Shown here: positions 53,063 through 63,223 of the stretch, piece after piece
How positions within the stretch are numbered: the stretch's first letter is position 1
How the letters are laid out: each line of letters starts with the position of its first letter
NCBI GenBank assembly: GCA_009777795.1
Contig: WRLC01000004.1
Coordinates: forward strand, 1-64,000
Reading direction: 5' to 3'
Length of the DNA stretch: 64,000 bases
From: Candidatus Saccharimonadota bacterium
GTDB lineage: Bacteria; Patescibacteriota; Saccharimonadia; Saccharimonadales; Saccharimonadaceae
Notes under the pieces: model-generated
What the model was told of the DNA's origin: nothing
The model's input: only the letters and a program-made list of their open reading frames with translations
Database searches by the model: none
Position numbers and translations under genes: made by a program

Positions 53063-55410
53063 ATGAATAAAGCATTCATTTACCAAGAGTTGGGGGGGGG
53101 GATTTAAAGCTTGATTTAATCCAAATCGCCCGCCGCATATCCACCGCGACCCTAGCAATCGCGGCTTTCTTAATCCTCTCCGCCACTATCGCTAACCAAC
53201 TCAAGCCCTCCAACGCCCAAGAAGTCATCATCGGCGCCAACCTTGGTATAGGCTCGGTCCAGTTAACCGACACCCCATGTTCCGTATCAGACCCTAGCCA
53301 ACCAGCCTATGACCTAGCTAACAGTACGCTAAACATCAATATCCTGACTAATGCTGTAGCCAGCAACTGTCTCGGTATCAGTGTCATCTCCACCAACGAA
53401 CTCGGCTACTCCATGACTATCCAAGGCCCTAGTACAGGTAATCTCACCCTCGCTAACCAAGTCATCACTAATACCACAGGTACTATCACTACTCCAGCCA
53501 TCTTCAGCAATAGCATTGATACCAGCAACTGGGGCTTTGCCATCCCTAGCTCCCAAGTCCAAGGTATCACCAATGGTTTCGACTCTAGCTATAGTATCCT
53601 AGGCCCAGCTAATGCTAACAACACAGCTAAGTTCGCTTCGGTACCAAGTACTGCTACTCCTATCTCTTCCACTACAGCAGCTAACCCCACAGCCGACAAC
53701 TACGACTTCTTCTTTGCTGTCTCTTCTGGCTCCTACATGCCTACAGGCACCTATACAGGCAAAGTCATCATCTCTGCCTTAGGTAATGCTGCCATGCCTC
53801 CTAGTCCTCTCTACTTACAAGCTATTAATATCAATAACTGTCCTGTTGTCCGTACTATGGCTGTAGATGCTAGGGATAACCATACTTACTGGGTGAGGAA
53901 GATAACTGGCACTGGTGCTGGTGGGACTGACTTATGTTGGATGGAGACCAACCTTGCTTATGCGGGTGGAGGCACCAACACCTACGGTGATACTATCAAT
54001 GGCATGACACTGGGCACAGGCGCCAACATCGCATCAGGCCAAGCTTGCTATGGTGATAATGCGACAATGAACACCAACGGCCAAGGCTGTTTCTGGGAGC
54101 CTACAGGTAGCAATATCACAGCAGGTGCAACCGAACCCAGCACCAGCACTACCGGCACTGGCCAGTACGGCTACTTATATAACTGGTGTGCTGCCATGGG
54201 CGGCCAAGCCTCTGCCTGCCAGACCAGTACTGCCACTCAACCCGATACCACTATCAATGTCTGCCCAGCTGGTTGGAGGCTGCCGACAGGCCCAGCGACA
54301 ACTGGAGAGTTCACATTGCTCAACAACTTAATCAACAGCGGCTCAACTTCTAGCCCTTCTGGGCTCTTCAATAATGGCCTTTACATGTATGCCGGTACAT
54401 TCTACAATGGCTCGTTCAGCGATCAGGGCTCAGGCGGCTACTATTGGTCTTCTACTGTTAGTAGCGCCGCCAATGCCTTCAGACTGTACTTCACCAGCTC
54501 CAATGTCGCTCCTGCGAGCGCGAACATTAAGGGCTACGGCCGCTCTGTTCGTTGTGTCAATGACTCGATTACGGCAGCCGAGCCATTGCCTCCACCTGTG
54601 CCAGCTCCCACCGGCTCCGACATCCAGCGTATCACCCTAGAGGGTACGCCCGGCAACTATTCTTGTCCCATCACCAGAACCCGAGTACGAGACGCTCGTG
54701 ACGGCTCTACTTATTGGGTGCGCCGCATTAATAGTACCCAATCTGGTGGTGGGGACCTTTGTTGGATGGAGACCAACCTAGCATACAAAGGCGGTGGTAC
54801 CAACACTTACGGCGATACCATGACTATCACTGCAGGTACAAGTATTGCCGGCTCATTAAACGCTAACTCAACTGGGTCATCATCAGTCTGCTATGGTAAT
54901 AATGACTCTATGAACACCAACGGCCAAGGCTGCTTCTGGGAGCCAACTGGTAGCAATATTACAGTTGGCGCAACTAACCCTTCAACCAGCACCACTGGCA
55001 CTGGCCAATACGGGGTACTCTATAACTGGTGTGCCGCAATGGGCAACCAATCAGCTGCCTGCCAGACAGGCGCTGCCACCCAACCCGATACTACTATTAA
55101 CGTCTGCCCAAGCGGTTGGAGGCTCCCTACAGGCCAAGCTACAACTGGCGAGTTCACCCTACTTAACAACACGCTTAACAGCGGAAGCACAAGCAGCCCT
55201 ACAGGCCTCTTCACTAACGGCCTTTACATGTACGCCGGCGCCTTCAACTATGGCTCGTTCGGCAATCAGGGCTCATACGGCTACTATTGGTCTTCTACTG
55301 TTAGTAGCACCACCACTGCTTTCAGTCTGTACTTCAGCAGCTCCAGTGTCAGTCCTGCGGCCACGGTCAATAAGGGCGCCGGCTTCTCTGTTCGCTGTGT
55401 TGCGCCCTAG
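53063..55410 (+). CDS. Phase-variable FISUMP surface protein, two modules, out of frame as sequenced (G10)
   Basis: AAGGGAAGG then ATG 53063: MNKAFIYQEL, G10, stop TAA after GGGI. G11 (or G8) gives GGGDLKLDLIQIARRISTATLAIAAFLILSATIANQ, the signal peptide in frame with the long ORF to TAG 55408-55410. Then the N-terminal domain (VQLTDTPCSVSDPSQPAYD) and two FISUMP modules joined by a Pro-rich linker (LPPPVPAPTG). The 5' region 43635-43690 and 53106-53165 are nearly identical. Internal blocks match the gene at the left edge of the window. Confidence 0.75.
53092..53101 (+). repeat. Poly-G contingency tract, G10
   Basis: Ten G starting within codon 10. G11 restores the frame. Confidence 0.85.
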
Positions 55411-55417
55411 CCGAAAG

Positions 55418-56716
55418 CTAAATTATGTCTCGGCCCACTAGCTCGGCGAGGGCTTTTGGCAGGCGGACTTGGTTGTCGGCGGTTTGGCCGTTTTCAATTA
55501 TCGCAATCATAATCCGCCCCAGCGCAAACGCCGTCGCGTCATTCGTATGCGCCAGCTCAATCGAGCCATCCGCCCGGCGGATCCGCGTCTTCAGCCGCCG
55601 CGTTTGATAATCCGTCATATAGTCGGCCGTATGCGTCTCGCGGTATTTACCTTGCCCCGGCAGCCAAACTTCCAAATCCACCCCGCGCGCATTCGGCTTG
55701 CCAATGTCAAACGTGCACTTCTGTATCACGCGGTAGGGAAGACCTAGCCCCTCCAAGAGCGCCCGCTGAATCGCAATAAACAAATAATGTTCCGCTAGCG
55801 AAGTCTCCGCCGTTCCCAGCGTCTCCATCTCCAACTTGTCAAACTGGTGCATTCGAAAAATCCCCTCCATGTCCTTGCCATACGACCCAGCCTCCTTCCG
55901 GAAAGAAGTCGCAAAGCCCAGCATCCGAATTGGGCAATCCTTCTCCTCGATAATCTCATCCGCATACATCGAGCCCAGCACATGTTCTGCCGAACCTTGC
56001 AGCCACAATTCTTCGCCCTCGATTTTGTACCTATCCTCGCTCGGTTGCAGCCGATCCATCGCGTCATACATCTCCGTCTTAATCATCAGCGGCGGCAAAA
56101 CCGGCACAAACGGCTTGTCCGACAGGCCCTTCAGCCCTTGCTCTTTTATCAGCCCTGCCAAAAAATCTCTATCTGTTAAGTGTCGAATTACGTAGTTAAT
56201 TATCGCCATTTCCAAGAGCACCAAATCCGACTTAATGTAAGCAAACCGCGTCCCCGCGACCTTCGTCGCCCGCTCTTTGTCAATCCAGCCCCGCGCCTCG
56301 GCAATCTGCCAATGGTTCTTTGCCGCAAAGTCAAACTTCGCCGGCTCACCCACGGTTTCTGCCACCACATTTTCGTCTTCCGATAGCCCGACCGGCACGT
56401 CGTCCGTCGGCGCGTTGGGGATTTGCTTCAAAAGCTCCAAAAACTTCGCCTCGGTCGTCGCCAACTCCGCCTCCAGTACCGCTAGCTCCGCCTTGATTTC
56501 CTTACCCCGCGCCACTTGCTTGGCACTTGGCTTTTCGCCCTTTGCCGCCGTCGCTAGAGCATTACGCTCCTCGCGCAAGACATTGATTTTACCCTCCAAC
56601 TCCCGCCGCGCCTCGTCCAGCGCCAAAGTCTCCTCCACATCCACCTTGCACCCTTTATTTCTAGAAAACTCCTTAACTCCCTCCGCGTTAGCTCGTATGT
56701 AGTTTATGTCCAGCAT
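55418..56716 (-). CDS. serS: Seryl-tRNA synthetase
   Basis: 432 aa. N-terminal tRNA-binding coiled coil (residues ~30-105), class II motifs: EGEELWLQGSAEH (motif 1 region), CPIRMLGFATSFRKEAGSYGKDMEGIFRMHQFDKLE (motif 2) and AFALGRIMIAIIENGQ (motif 3). TATACT lies exactly 6 nt before the ATG (leaderless). Ends 7 bp from FISUMP gene 6, convergent. Confidence 0.95.
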   Translation of the reverse strand: MLDINYIRANAEGVKEFSRNKGCKVDVEETLALDEARRELEGKINVLREERNALATAAKGEKPSAKQVARGKEIKAELAVLEAELATTEAKFLELLKQIPNAPTDDVPVGLSEDENVVAETVGEPAKFDFAAKNHWQIAEARGWIDKERATKVAGTRFAYIKSDLVLLEMAIINYVIRHLTDRDFLAGLIKEQGLKGLSDKPFVPVLPPLMIKTEMYDAMDRLQPSEDRYKIEGEELWLQGSAEHVLGSMYADEIIEEKDCPIRMLGFATSFRKEAGSYGKDMEGIFRMHQFDKLEMETLGTAETSLAEHYLFIAIQRALLEGLGLPYRVIQKCTFDIGKPNARGVDLEVWLPGQGKYRETHTADYMTDYQTRRLKTRIRRADGSIELAHTNDATAFALGRIMIAIIENGQTADNQVRLPKALAELVGRDII

Positions 56717-56778
56717 AAGATTAGTATATCACATGTGGCGTTCTAATATATAGCATTGTAAAATCTCGTCGTTAGACG

Positions 56779-56791
56779 TATACTATTATCA
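56779..56791 (+). promoter_or_regulatory. Leaderless promoter of the glycosyltransferase gene
   Basis: TATACT (56779-56784), exactly 6 nt, ATG 56791. Confidence 0.6.
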
Positions 56792-58356
56792 TGAGAAAAG
56801 GACTTTTGCTAGCGGCAGCCATCGCCAGCGCGCTCGGGCTTTCGCTTGCTTTCCTCTCTACCCTCATCGATAGCAATTTTGTTTACTACTGGATTGCACT
56901 CTCCCGCCTGCTTGTCCTACTCTTGGCCGCCGCCATCATCGTCGGGCTCGTCTTTCTCACCACCCGCGCCAAACCCATCACCCAGCTCGCTAGCCGCCTC
57001 GCCAAGCGCGAAAATCTCTATTTACTCGGCTTTTTCGCCGGGCTAATTTTACTCCAATTATTCATCTACCGTTTCATCGCCATCACCCAAAACGGCTGGG
57101 ATAACGAAACCGTCTTCCGCGCCGCCGGCCTCGCCGCCGAGGGTCATTTGACCGAAGGTCTCCGCCACTACCTCACCCAATTCCCCAACAACTTCGGCAT
57201 CACCCTCCTCATGGGCTCGTGGTTCAACCTCACCAGCTGGCTGCCCGTCGGCTGGACTGTCCGCGCCCTCGCCCTTAATATATTATTCGTCAACATCAGC
57301 ATTCTCCTAGTTTATGCTAGCGTCCGCGCTCTCCGCGGCACCGCCGCCGCCATCAAGAGCTCTTGGCTCGCCCTGCTTTTCTCGCCCTTTTTCCTCTACC
57401 TGCCACTATTCTACACCGACACCCTCTCCATGCCCTTCGCCATTGGCCTCGTTTGTGCCTATATCTACCTCAAGTGCGCCGAGACCCCCCTCCACAAATG
57501 CATCCTCGCCGCCACCATGGGGCTACTCGCCGTCTTCGCCTTCGCCCTCAAACCCACCTCCCTCATCATCCTCATCGCCATCCTCATCTACGAACTCCTA
57601 ACCTTGCCTAAGCCTCGGCTGGCCGCCCTCAAAAACACCCTTAAACTCCCAGTCATCTTTCTGGCTGTCGCCTTGCCCGGCGTCGCCCTCTTCACCACCG
57701 CCCAAAACATGGTCGCCCTCGAGGGTGTCGAGCCCCTGCCTTGGCAAGAATACGTCAAAATGGGCGCCCAGGGCGAGGGCGGCTTCTATCGCCCCGACCG
57801 CAACCTCGCTCTCGACCGGCTCAACCGCGAGGGCTTCAGCTCCAGTAGGGCAGGGCAGCTAGCTTGGGTCGAATACCGCGCCCGCGTCGTCCGCTTCGGC
57901 CCGCTCGGCTATGCCAATTTCCTCGTCCACAAACTCTCCTACACTTGGGGCGACGGCACTTTTTACGCCCCCAACAAACTCGAGCGCTCACCCATCTCGG
58001 CCGAAACCGGCGACGGCTCCAAAACTTGGCTTCAGCAAATCGTCCTGCCCGAAGGCCGCTTCTTCACCGCCTTCCTCTACCTCCAAAACGGCTTTTGGCT
58101 CGCCTGCCTCTTCCTTTTCGCCTTTAGCGCTTGGCGCGGCATCTCCAAGGCAAGTACCGCTCCCGGAGCCCCCCTCACCGTCGAAAACGTCAAGCTCATC
58201 CTCCGCCTCACCCTCCTCGGCGTCATCCTTTTCTTCCTCTTCTGGGAGACCCGCTCCCGCTACATCGTCAACTACACGCCAATCTTCCTCCTCCTGCTCG
58301 CCCTCGAGCTCCATGATTTGCGTCATCTCATCAAAATTAAAAGGCGGTCCAAATGA
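56791..58356 (+). CDS. Polytopic membrane glycosyltransferase (GT-C, ArnT/PMT-like)
   Basis: 521 aa. About ten to eleven transmembrane helices. The first loop NGWDNETVFRAAGLAAEGHLTEGLRHYLTQFPNN has the acidic D-N-E pattern of GT-C glycosyltransferases; a long loop follows helix 8 and the last helices carry WETRSRYIVNYTPIFLLL. It overlaps gtrA by ATGA. Likely transfers sugar from a polyprenyl carrier to surface glycan or protein. Confidence 0.75.
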   Translation: MRKGLLLAAAIASALGLSLAFLSTLIDSNFVYYWIALSRLLVLLLAAAIIVGLVFLTTRAKPITQLASRLAKRENLYLLGFFAGLILLQLFIYRFIAITQNGWDNETVFRAAGLAAEGHLTEGLRHYLTQFPNNFGITLLMGSWFNLTSWLPVGWTVRALALNILFVNISILLVYASVRALRGTAAAIKSSWLALLFSPFFLYLPLFYTDTLSMPFAIGLVCAYIYLKCAETPLHKCILAATMGLLAVFAFALKPTSLIILIAILIYELLTLPKPRLAALKNTLKLPVIFLAVALPGVALFTTAQNMVALEGVEPLPWQEYVKMGAQGEGGFYRPDRNLALDRLNREGFSSSRAGQLAWVEYRARVVRFGPLGYANFLVHKLSYTWGDGTFYAPNKLERSPISAETGDGSKTWLQQIVLPEGRFFTAFLYLQNGFWLACLFLFAFSAWRGISKASTAPGAPLTVENVKLILRLTLLGVILFFLFWETRSRYIVNYTPIFLLLLALELHDLRHLIKIKRRSK

Positions 58357-58802
58357 AAACCGGCAAGCGAGTCGGTATCTTTGCCCTAGTCGGCATCGTC
58401 AACACCCTTTTCGACTATATATTATTCATGATTTTCGCCAGCTTCCTTAGCAACGTCGTCGCCAGCCTCATCAGCGCCACCTTCGCCATCGTCCTCGCCT
58501 TTTTCTTGCACAAAAAATTCACTTGGGGCGACCGCCAAACTTCCCGCGCCAGCATGATCCAATTCCTCGTCTTCACCGCTGCCGTCATGTGGGGCATCCG
58601 GCCTTTCCTCATCTGGGGGCTCACCGCCGCCTCGACCGGCTTCATGCTCCCCCTCTACGAGTTCGCCCATTTCATCCTCCGCTTCCTCTCCTACGATTTC
58701 GTCGTCCGCACCGGTATCTTCGCCTTTGCCACCCTCGCTACCCTGACCATCAACTACCTGCTCTATAACAAAATTATCTTCCGTCATGCCAAAGTGGACT
58801 AA
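58353..58802 (+). CDS. GtrA family flippase-like protein
   Basis: 149 aa with four hydrophobic helices (VGIFALVGIVNTLFDYILF, VVASLISATFAIVLAFFLHKKFTWG, and two more). GtrA proteins assist flipping of undecaprenyl-linked sugars, fitting the glycosyltransferase it overlaps. It also overlaps the miaA start by 17 bases. Confidence 0.85.
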   Translation: MKTGKRVGIFALVGIVNTLFDYILFMIFASFLSNVVASLISATFAIVLAFFLHKKFTWGDRQTSRASMIQFLVFTAAVMWGIRPFLIWGLTAASTGFMLPLYEFAHFILRFLSYDFVVRTGIFAFATLATLTINYLLYNKIIFRHAKVD

Positions 58803-59529
58803 AACTCTCGTCATCGTCGGCCCCACCGCCAGCGGCAAAACCGGCGTCGCTATCGAGCTCGCCAAACAACTCGGCGGCGAAATCATCTCCGCCGATTCCC
58901 GCGCTATCTACCGCGGTCTCGACATCGGCACCGCCAAACCCACACCGGCAGAGCAGGGAGGCATCCCGCACTGGGGTATCGATTTGGTCGACCCCGACCA
59001 ACGCTTCACCGCCGCCGACTTCAAAAATTATGCCCGGCAGAAAATCGTCGAAATCCTCGCCCGCGGCCACCTGCCCATCGTCGTTGGCGGCACCGGCCTA
59101 TATGTCGACGCCTTGGTCTACGACTACCAATTTACGCCCGCCGCCAAGTCCAGCCAGTCCGACCGCCAGCAAGCTGAACACAATTTTTATACAGTCGGTA
59201 TCAAGGTCGATAAAGCCGAGCTCCGCCAGCGTATCCAGCAGCGCGCCCGCCAAATGTTTGATAACAAAATTGTTCAGGAGACCGAGCAACTCGCTGCCCG
59301 CTATGACTTCCAACTCCAATCGATGCGTTCCAATATCTACCCGATAGTCTGGCAGATGATTCAGGGCCAGCTAACCGAGGAGCAGGCCATCCACGCCTTC
59401 GAGCAAGACGATTGGCACCTCGCCAAACGCCAAATTACTTGGTTTAAACGCAACCCCGACATCGTTTGGGCCGAGCGCGACGAAATTATAAATTTGGTGT
59501 ATAATAATCTTGCATTGCTCCAAAAATAG
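58786..59529 (+). CDS. miaA: tRNA dimethylallyltransferase, short form
   Basis: 247 aa. P-loop GPTASGKT, SADSRAIYRGLDIGTAKP, HWGIDLVDPDQRFTAADF, VVGGTGLYVDALVYD, then the C-terminal part with SMRSNIYPIVWQMIQGQLTEEQAI and HLAKRQITWFKR. Compared with the usual ~300 aa, the segment between GGTGLY and the C-terminal helices (VDP..A..I..ND..R..RALE) is missing. Makes i6A37 in tRNA; activity of the short form is presumed. Confidence 0.88.
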   Translation: MPKWTKTLVIVGPTASGKTGVAIELAKQLGGEIISADSRAIYRGLDIGTAKPTPAEQGGIPHWGIDLVDPDQRFTAADFKNYARQKIVEILARGHLPIVVGGTGLYVDALVYDYQFTPAAKSSQSDRQQAEHNFYTVGIKVDKAELRQRIQQRARQMFDNKIVQETEQLAARYDFQLQSMRSNIYPIVWQMIQGQLTEEQAIHAFEQDDWHLAKRQITWFKRNPDIVWAERDEIINLVYNNLALLQK

Positions 59530-59546
59530 TGATAATATAATTATAT

Positions 59547-60212
59547 ATGGATGATACAAAAGTTGAGGTAAAGCGCACCGCACCAAACGAAGACGAGTCA
59601 AACATGCTCGAAAAGATTTTCGGCTCCCGCACTCGGGCCAAACTACTCCGCCTGTTTTTTGAGAGCGTCGATCGCCAATTTTTCACTCGCGAGATTACCC
59701 GCGTCATTGGCGAGCAAGTTAACTCCGTCCGCCGCGAGCTGCAAAATCTCGAATCCCTCGGCGCCATCAAAAAGGAAGTCTACGACAAAAAAACCTTCTA
59801 CACCGTCAATAAAGGCTTCGCTTTCTACCGGCCTTTCGTCAGTCTCTTTGCCACCAAAGTCGGCCAAGAGCGTAAAGAAACTACCGACGAGCGCTGGCAG
59901 CGCCTCACCGCACCTGTCGCTAACGAGCTCCAAGCCGTCGTCGTGGTCGAGCGCCTGCCCGGCGATAACGGCGTCGAGCTCCTCCTCATTGGCAACGAAA
60001 CGCCCGGCAAAAAACTTGGCGCTTGGGCTGAATACCTCGAGCGCGCCCTCTGTAAGCCCATCCGCTACGCCATCGTACCCAAGGCCGACTACTTCTTCCG
60101 CCGCAGCGTCCGCGACGATTTCCTTGACGAAATCTTCGCCTCCGACTACCGCGCCGCCTATGACCCAGCCGGCATCATCGCCGCCACCGAAAAAAGAGAA
60201 AGGAAAGCCTAA
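59547..60212 (+). CDS. Winged-helix transcriptional regulator
   Basis: 221 aa. MLEKIFGSRTRAKLLRLFFESVDRQFFTREITRVIGEQVNSVRRELQNLESLGAIKKE is a wHTH; the rest (RLTAPVANELQAVVVVERL, VELLLIGNETPG) resembles a nucleotidyltransferase-like or sensor fold. TATAAT (59536-59541) lies 5 nt before the ATG. The stop touches the next gene's start, so it is an operon with the MBL gene. Confidence 0.72.
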   Translation: MDDTKVEVKRTAPNEDESNMLEKIFGSRTRAKLLRLFFESVDRQFFTREITRVIGEQVNSVRRELQNLESLGAIKKEVYDKKTFYTVNKGFAFYRPFVSLFATKVGQERKETTDERWQRLTAPVANELQAVVVVERLPGDNGVELLLIGNETPGKKLGAWAEYLERALCKPIRYAIVPKADYFFRRSVRDDFLDEIFASDYRAAYDPAGIIAATEKRERKA

Positions 60213-60848
60213 ATGTTCGAAATCAGCTATTTTGGCGGCAACGCCATTGAGATTACTACCAAAGACATCACCCTAGTCTTCGATGCCGACCGCAGCTCCT
60301 TTGGCAAAAAGAACCTCTCCGTCAAAGACGGCGCCGAGTTCGCCACCGAAGAGCGCTTTCTCACCAACGACCCCGCCTTTCGCGTCTCTCTCTTCGGCGC
60401 TGGCGAGTACGAAGTCTCCAATGTCATGCTCCAAGGCGTCGCCGCCACCCGCCATCTCGATGACCCAAAAGGGGAGCAGGCCAGCACCGTCTTTAGCGTC
60501 CGCATTGGCGACTACCAAATCGCCCTCCTCGGCAATATCCTTGGCCCATTGACCGACGACCAGCTCGAAGCCCTCGGTATGGTTGACATTCTGATTATCC
60601 CTATCGGTGGCAACGGCTACACTCTTGACGCCGCCGACGCCGCCAGAATCATCAGCCAAACCACCCCCAAAATCGTCATCCCCGTCCATTACTCCGAGAG
60701 TGGCCTCAGCTACGAAGTCCCTCAAGACAGCTTCCACGAGTTCGCCGACCAAGTCAAAGCCGAAGTCATCGAGGAGCGCACTCTCAAAGTCAAACCCAGC
60801 ATGACCATCCCCGCCTCTCTCACCATCTACAAACTCACCGCCCAATGA
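60213..60848 (+). CDS. Metallo-beta-lactamase-fold protein
   Basis: 211 aa. EISYFGGNAIEITTKDITLVFDAD, FGAGEYEVSNVMLQG, IALLGNILGPLTDDQL, VDILIIPIGGNGYTLDAADAARII and KIVIPVHYSESG follow the beta-lactamase-like (UlaG-type) fold. The classic HxHxDH zinc motif is not seen, so catalytic status is doubtful. Cotranscribed with the wHTH regulator. Confidence 0.75.
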   Translation: MFEISYFGGNAIEITTKDITLVFDADRSSFGKKNLSVKDGAEFATEERFLTNDPAFRVSLFGAGEYEVSNVMLQGVAATRHLDDPKGEQASTVFSVRIGDYQIALLGNILGPLTDDQLEALGMVDILIIPIGGNGYTLDAADAARIISQTTPKIVIPVHYSESGLSYEVPQDSFHEFADQVKAEVIEERTLKVKPSMTIPASLTIYKLTAQ

Positions 60849-60855
60849 TTTGCAC

Positions 60856-60884
60856 TTGACTTGCCAAAAACCATAAGCTAAAAT
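60856..60884 (+). promoter_or_regulatory. Promoter of FISUMP gene 7
   Basis: TTGACT (60856-60861), 17 bp, TAAAAT (60879-60884); the flank CCATAAGCTA is shared with the promoter at 11084-11112. Confidence 0.75.
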
Positions 60885-60918
60885 AATAGTGTATTAATGT
60901 ATCAAGCGAGGTAGCAAC

Positions 60919-63223
60919 ATGAGTCAAAGCAAAATAATCAGTGCGGCAGGGCAAAAGCCAATGTCGCACAATAAAAAGTCGGGGGGGGGGGTCTTTAGAT
61001 GACAGCCCATCCAGCAAGTTCCTAGAGCTCACACATAGAATCAGTCTCGCGACCCTAGCAGTTGCGGGATTTGTTGTTGCCAGCGGGGCAATTGTCGGCA
61101 ACATCCGCTTATCTAGAGCCCAAGACACCAAAGTTGTCGCTAGCTTCGGTTCGGGCTCGCTCCAGCTCACCGACAGCCCTTGCGGTGTCAGCCCCAACCA
61201 GCCCGCCTATGACTCGGCCAACAACATTCTAAGCCTCTATGGCTTGGCCGGCAGTATCGTCAGCAACTGTCTAAATATCACTGCCGACACCAACAGTACT
61301 TGGGGCTATACCCTAACTATCGCCGGCCCGAATCACGGCAACCTAACCTTAGCCAACGTCGCCCTCGACCCGATTAGCGGCACCATCGCGTCGCCTACCG
61401 TCTTTGCCTCCCAGTCGACTGGCGGGGCTTGGGGCTTCGCTATCCCCAGCGACCAGATGCTAGGAGTCGTCAATGGTTTTGATGCCAACTATGACGTCCT
61501 AGCGCCCACCAACACAACCAACACCGCCAATTACGCCGCCGTCCCCACGACCGCCACTCCTTTCTCCATCACTACCGAAGCTAACGTCGCACCCGACAGC
61601 TACGACATCTTCTTTGCTGCGGCCGCTGGCGCCTATATGCCTACTGGTTCCTACACTGGCGTCATTACTATCTCTGGCGTAGGTAATGCCAAACCGGTCC
61701 CGGGCACCACCGGCTCCTTTATACAAGACATCACAGCCGATAATTGCCCTTCGGAACGGACGCGGGTTGTCGACGCCCGTGATGACAGAACTTATTGGGT
61801 CCGCAAAATCCCCGGCACCGGTGCGGGCGGTACCGAACTCTGCTGGATGGAGACTAACTTAGCCTATGCCGGGGGCGGAGATAATACTTATGGTGATGTC
61901 AAGGCACTTAATCGCGGTGCGTCTAACAACCCGAGCGCCGCGCTCTATGAAGTGCCAATTGGCGGCAACCCGACTAGCGGCACTACCGACCCCTCGACCA
62001 GCACCAACGGAACGGGGCAATATGGCTACTTATATAACTGGTGCGCCGCCATGGGCGGACAACCCGATGCCTGCCAGATAGACGATGCCTTGCAACCCGA
62101 TCCTAACATCAGTATCTGCCCGGCAGGCTGGAGGTTGCCGACTGGTGAAGCAATAACCGGAGAGTTCACCTTACTCAATGACACTATTAACGGAGGGATA
62201 ACCTCTAACACACTTGGCCTCTTCACCAATGGCCTTTACATGTACGCTGGCGGCTTCACCAGCAGCACACTCTTCAATCAGGGCTCAAACGGCAACTATT
62301 GGTCTTCCACCATCAGCACTTCCACCACCGTCTTTGCTCTTTACTTTGTCAGCTTCAATGTCGTACCATCAATCTCACTCACCAAGGACTCCGGCTATTC
62401 TGTTCGCTGCGTTTCCGACCCCCTACCACTCGGCGAAGCACCCGCCGGGGCAGACATGCAACGCATCACACTTGCCGGCGCGCCCGGGCGCTACTCTTGC
62501 CCAACTACTCGAACCCTAGCTGTTGATGCTAGGGACGACAGCACTTACTGGGTCCGCAAGATTGGCGACCTCTGCTGGATGGAAACCAACTTGGCCTATG
62601 CAGGGGGTGGAGACAATACCTACGGCGACGCCCTCCCCGCCTTCACCCTCGGCAACTCGCACACTGGCAGCAGCGACCCATGCTACGGCAATAACGCCAC
62701 CATGGCAGATAACCCAACCACACGCTGCTACTGGGCCCATGCCGATGCCAATCCTACCAGCATTACCACCGAACCACCGGTCAGCTCCTCCGGCTCTCCA
62801 CAGTATGGCTACCTCTACAACTGGTGTACCGCCATGGCCAACCAACCCGAAGCCTGCCAGATTACTACTGCTAGCCAGCCAAACCAATCAGTTAATGGCG
62901 CTACCCTCTACAACATCTGCCCTAGCGGTTGGCGGCTACCGACAGGGGAGGCTACAACCGGCGAGCTAGCAATTTTGAACGGCCAAATAAATAGCGGATC
63001 GAGCGGGTCGCCCTCTGGCTTGCTTTATTATGGCCTGCTTCAACGGGGAGGCAGTTGGACCAATGGCGCGTTTGCGAACCAAGGCAGCTATGGTTATTAT
63101 ATGTCTTCTACAGCATCTACCAACAACCAATCCTTCGGTATGCATTTCACCGACATCATGACCGTGACTGGGTATAGCTTATCCAAGGGGACTGGCCTGT
63201 CTGTCCGCTGCGTTAACTCTTAA
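60919..63223 (+). CDS. Phase-variable FISUMP surface protein, two modules, out of frame as sequenced (G11)
   Basis: SD GCGAGG then ATG 60919: MSQSKIISAAGQKPMSHNKKS, then the G11 tract and stop TGA after GGGVFR. G10 gives SGGGSLDDSPSSKFLELTHRISLATLAVAGFVVASGAIVG, the signal peptide in frame to TAA 63221-63223. An in-frame ATG at 60941 exists but has no SD. Mature part: N-terminal domain (LQLTDSPCGVSPNQPAYDSANN, WGFAIPSDQ) and two FISUMP modules. The second ends SVRCVNS and is divergent (YYMSSTAS). The leader resembles the orphan leader at 11144. Confidence 0.75.
60981..60991 (+). repeat. Poly-G contingency tract, G11
   Basis: Eleven G beginning in codon 21. Here one G fewer restores the frame, opposite to the four G10 genes. 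Confidence 0.85.

Noticed and set aside
6463-63223. Diversity-generating retroelement as source of FISUMP variation
   Set aside because: No reverse transcriptase gene and no template repeat with adenine-biased differences. Variation fits G-tract slippage and recombination between copies instead.
60941-63223. Start of FISUMP gene 7 at ATG 60941, making it ON at G11
   Set aside because: No SD precedes this ATG, while ATG 60919 has GCGAGG at proper spacing and its leader matches the one at 11144. Kept only as an alternative.
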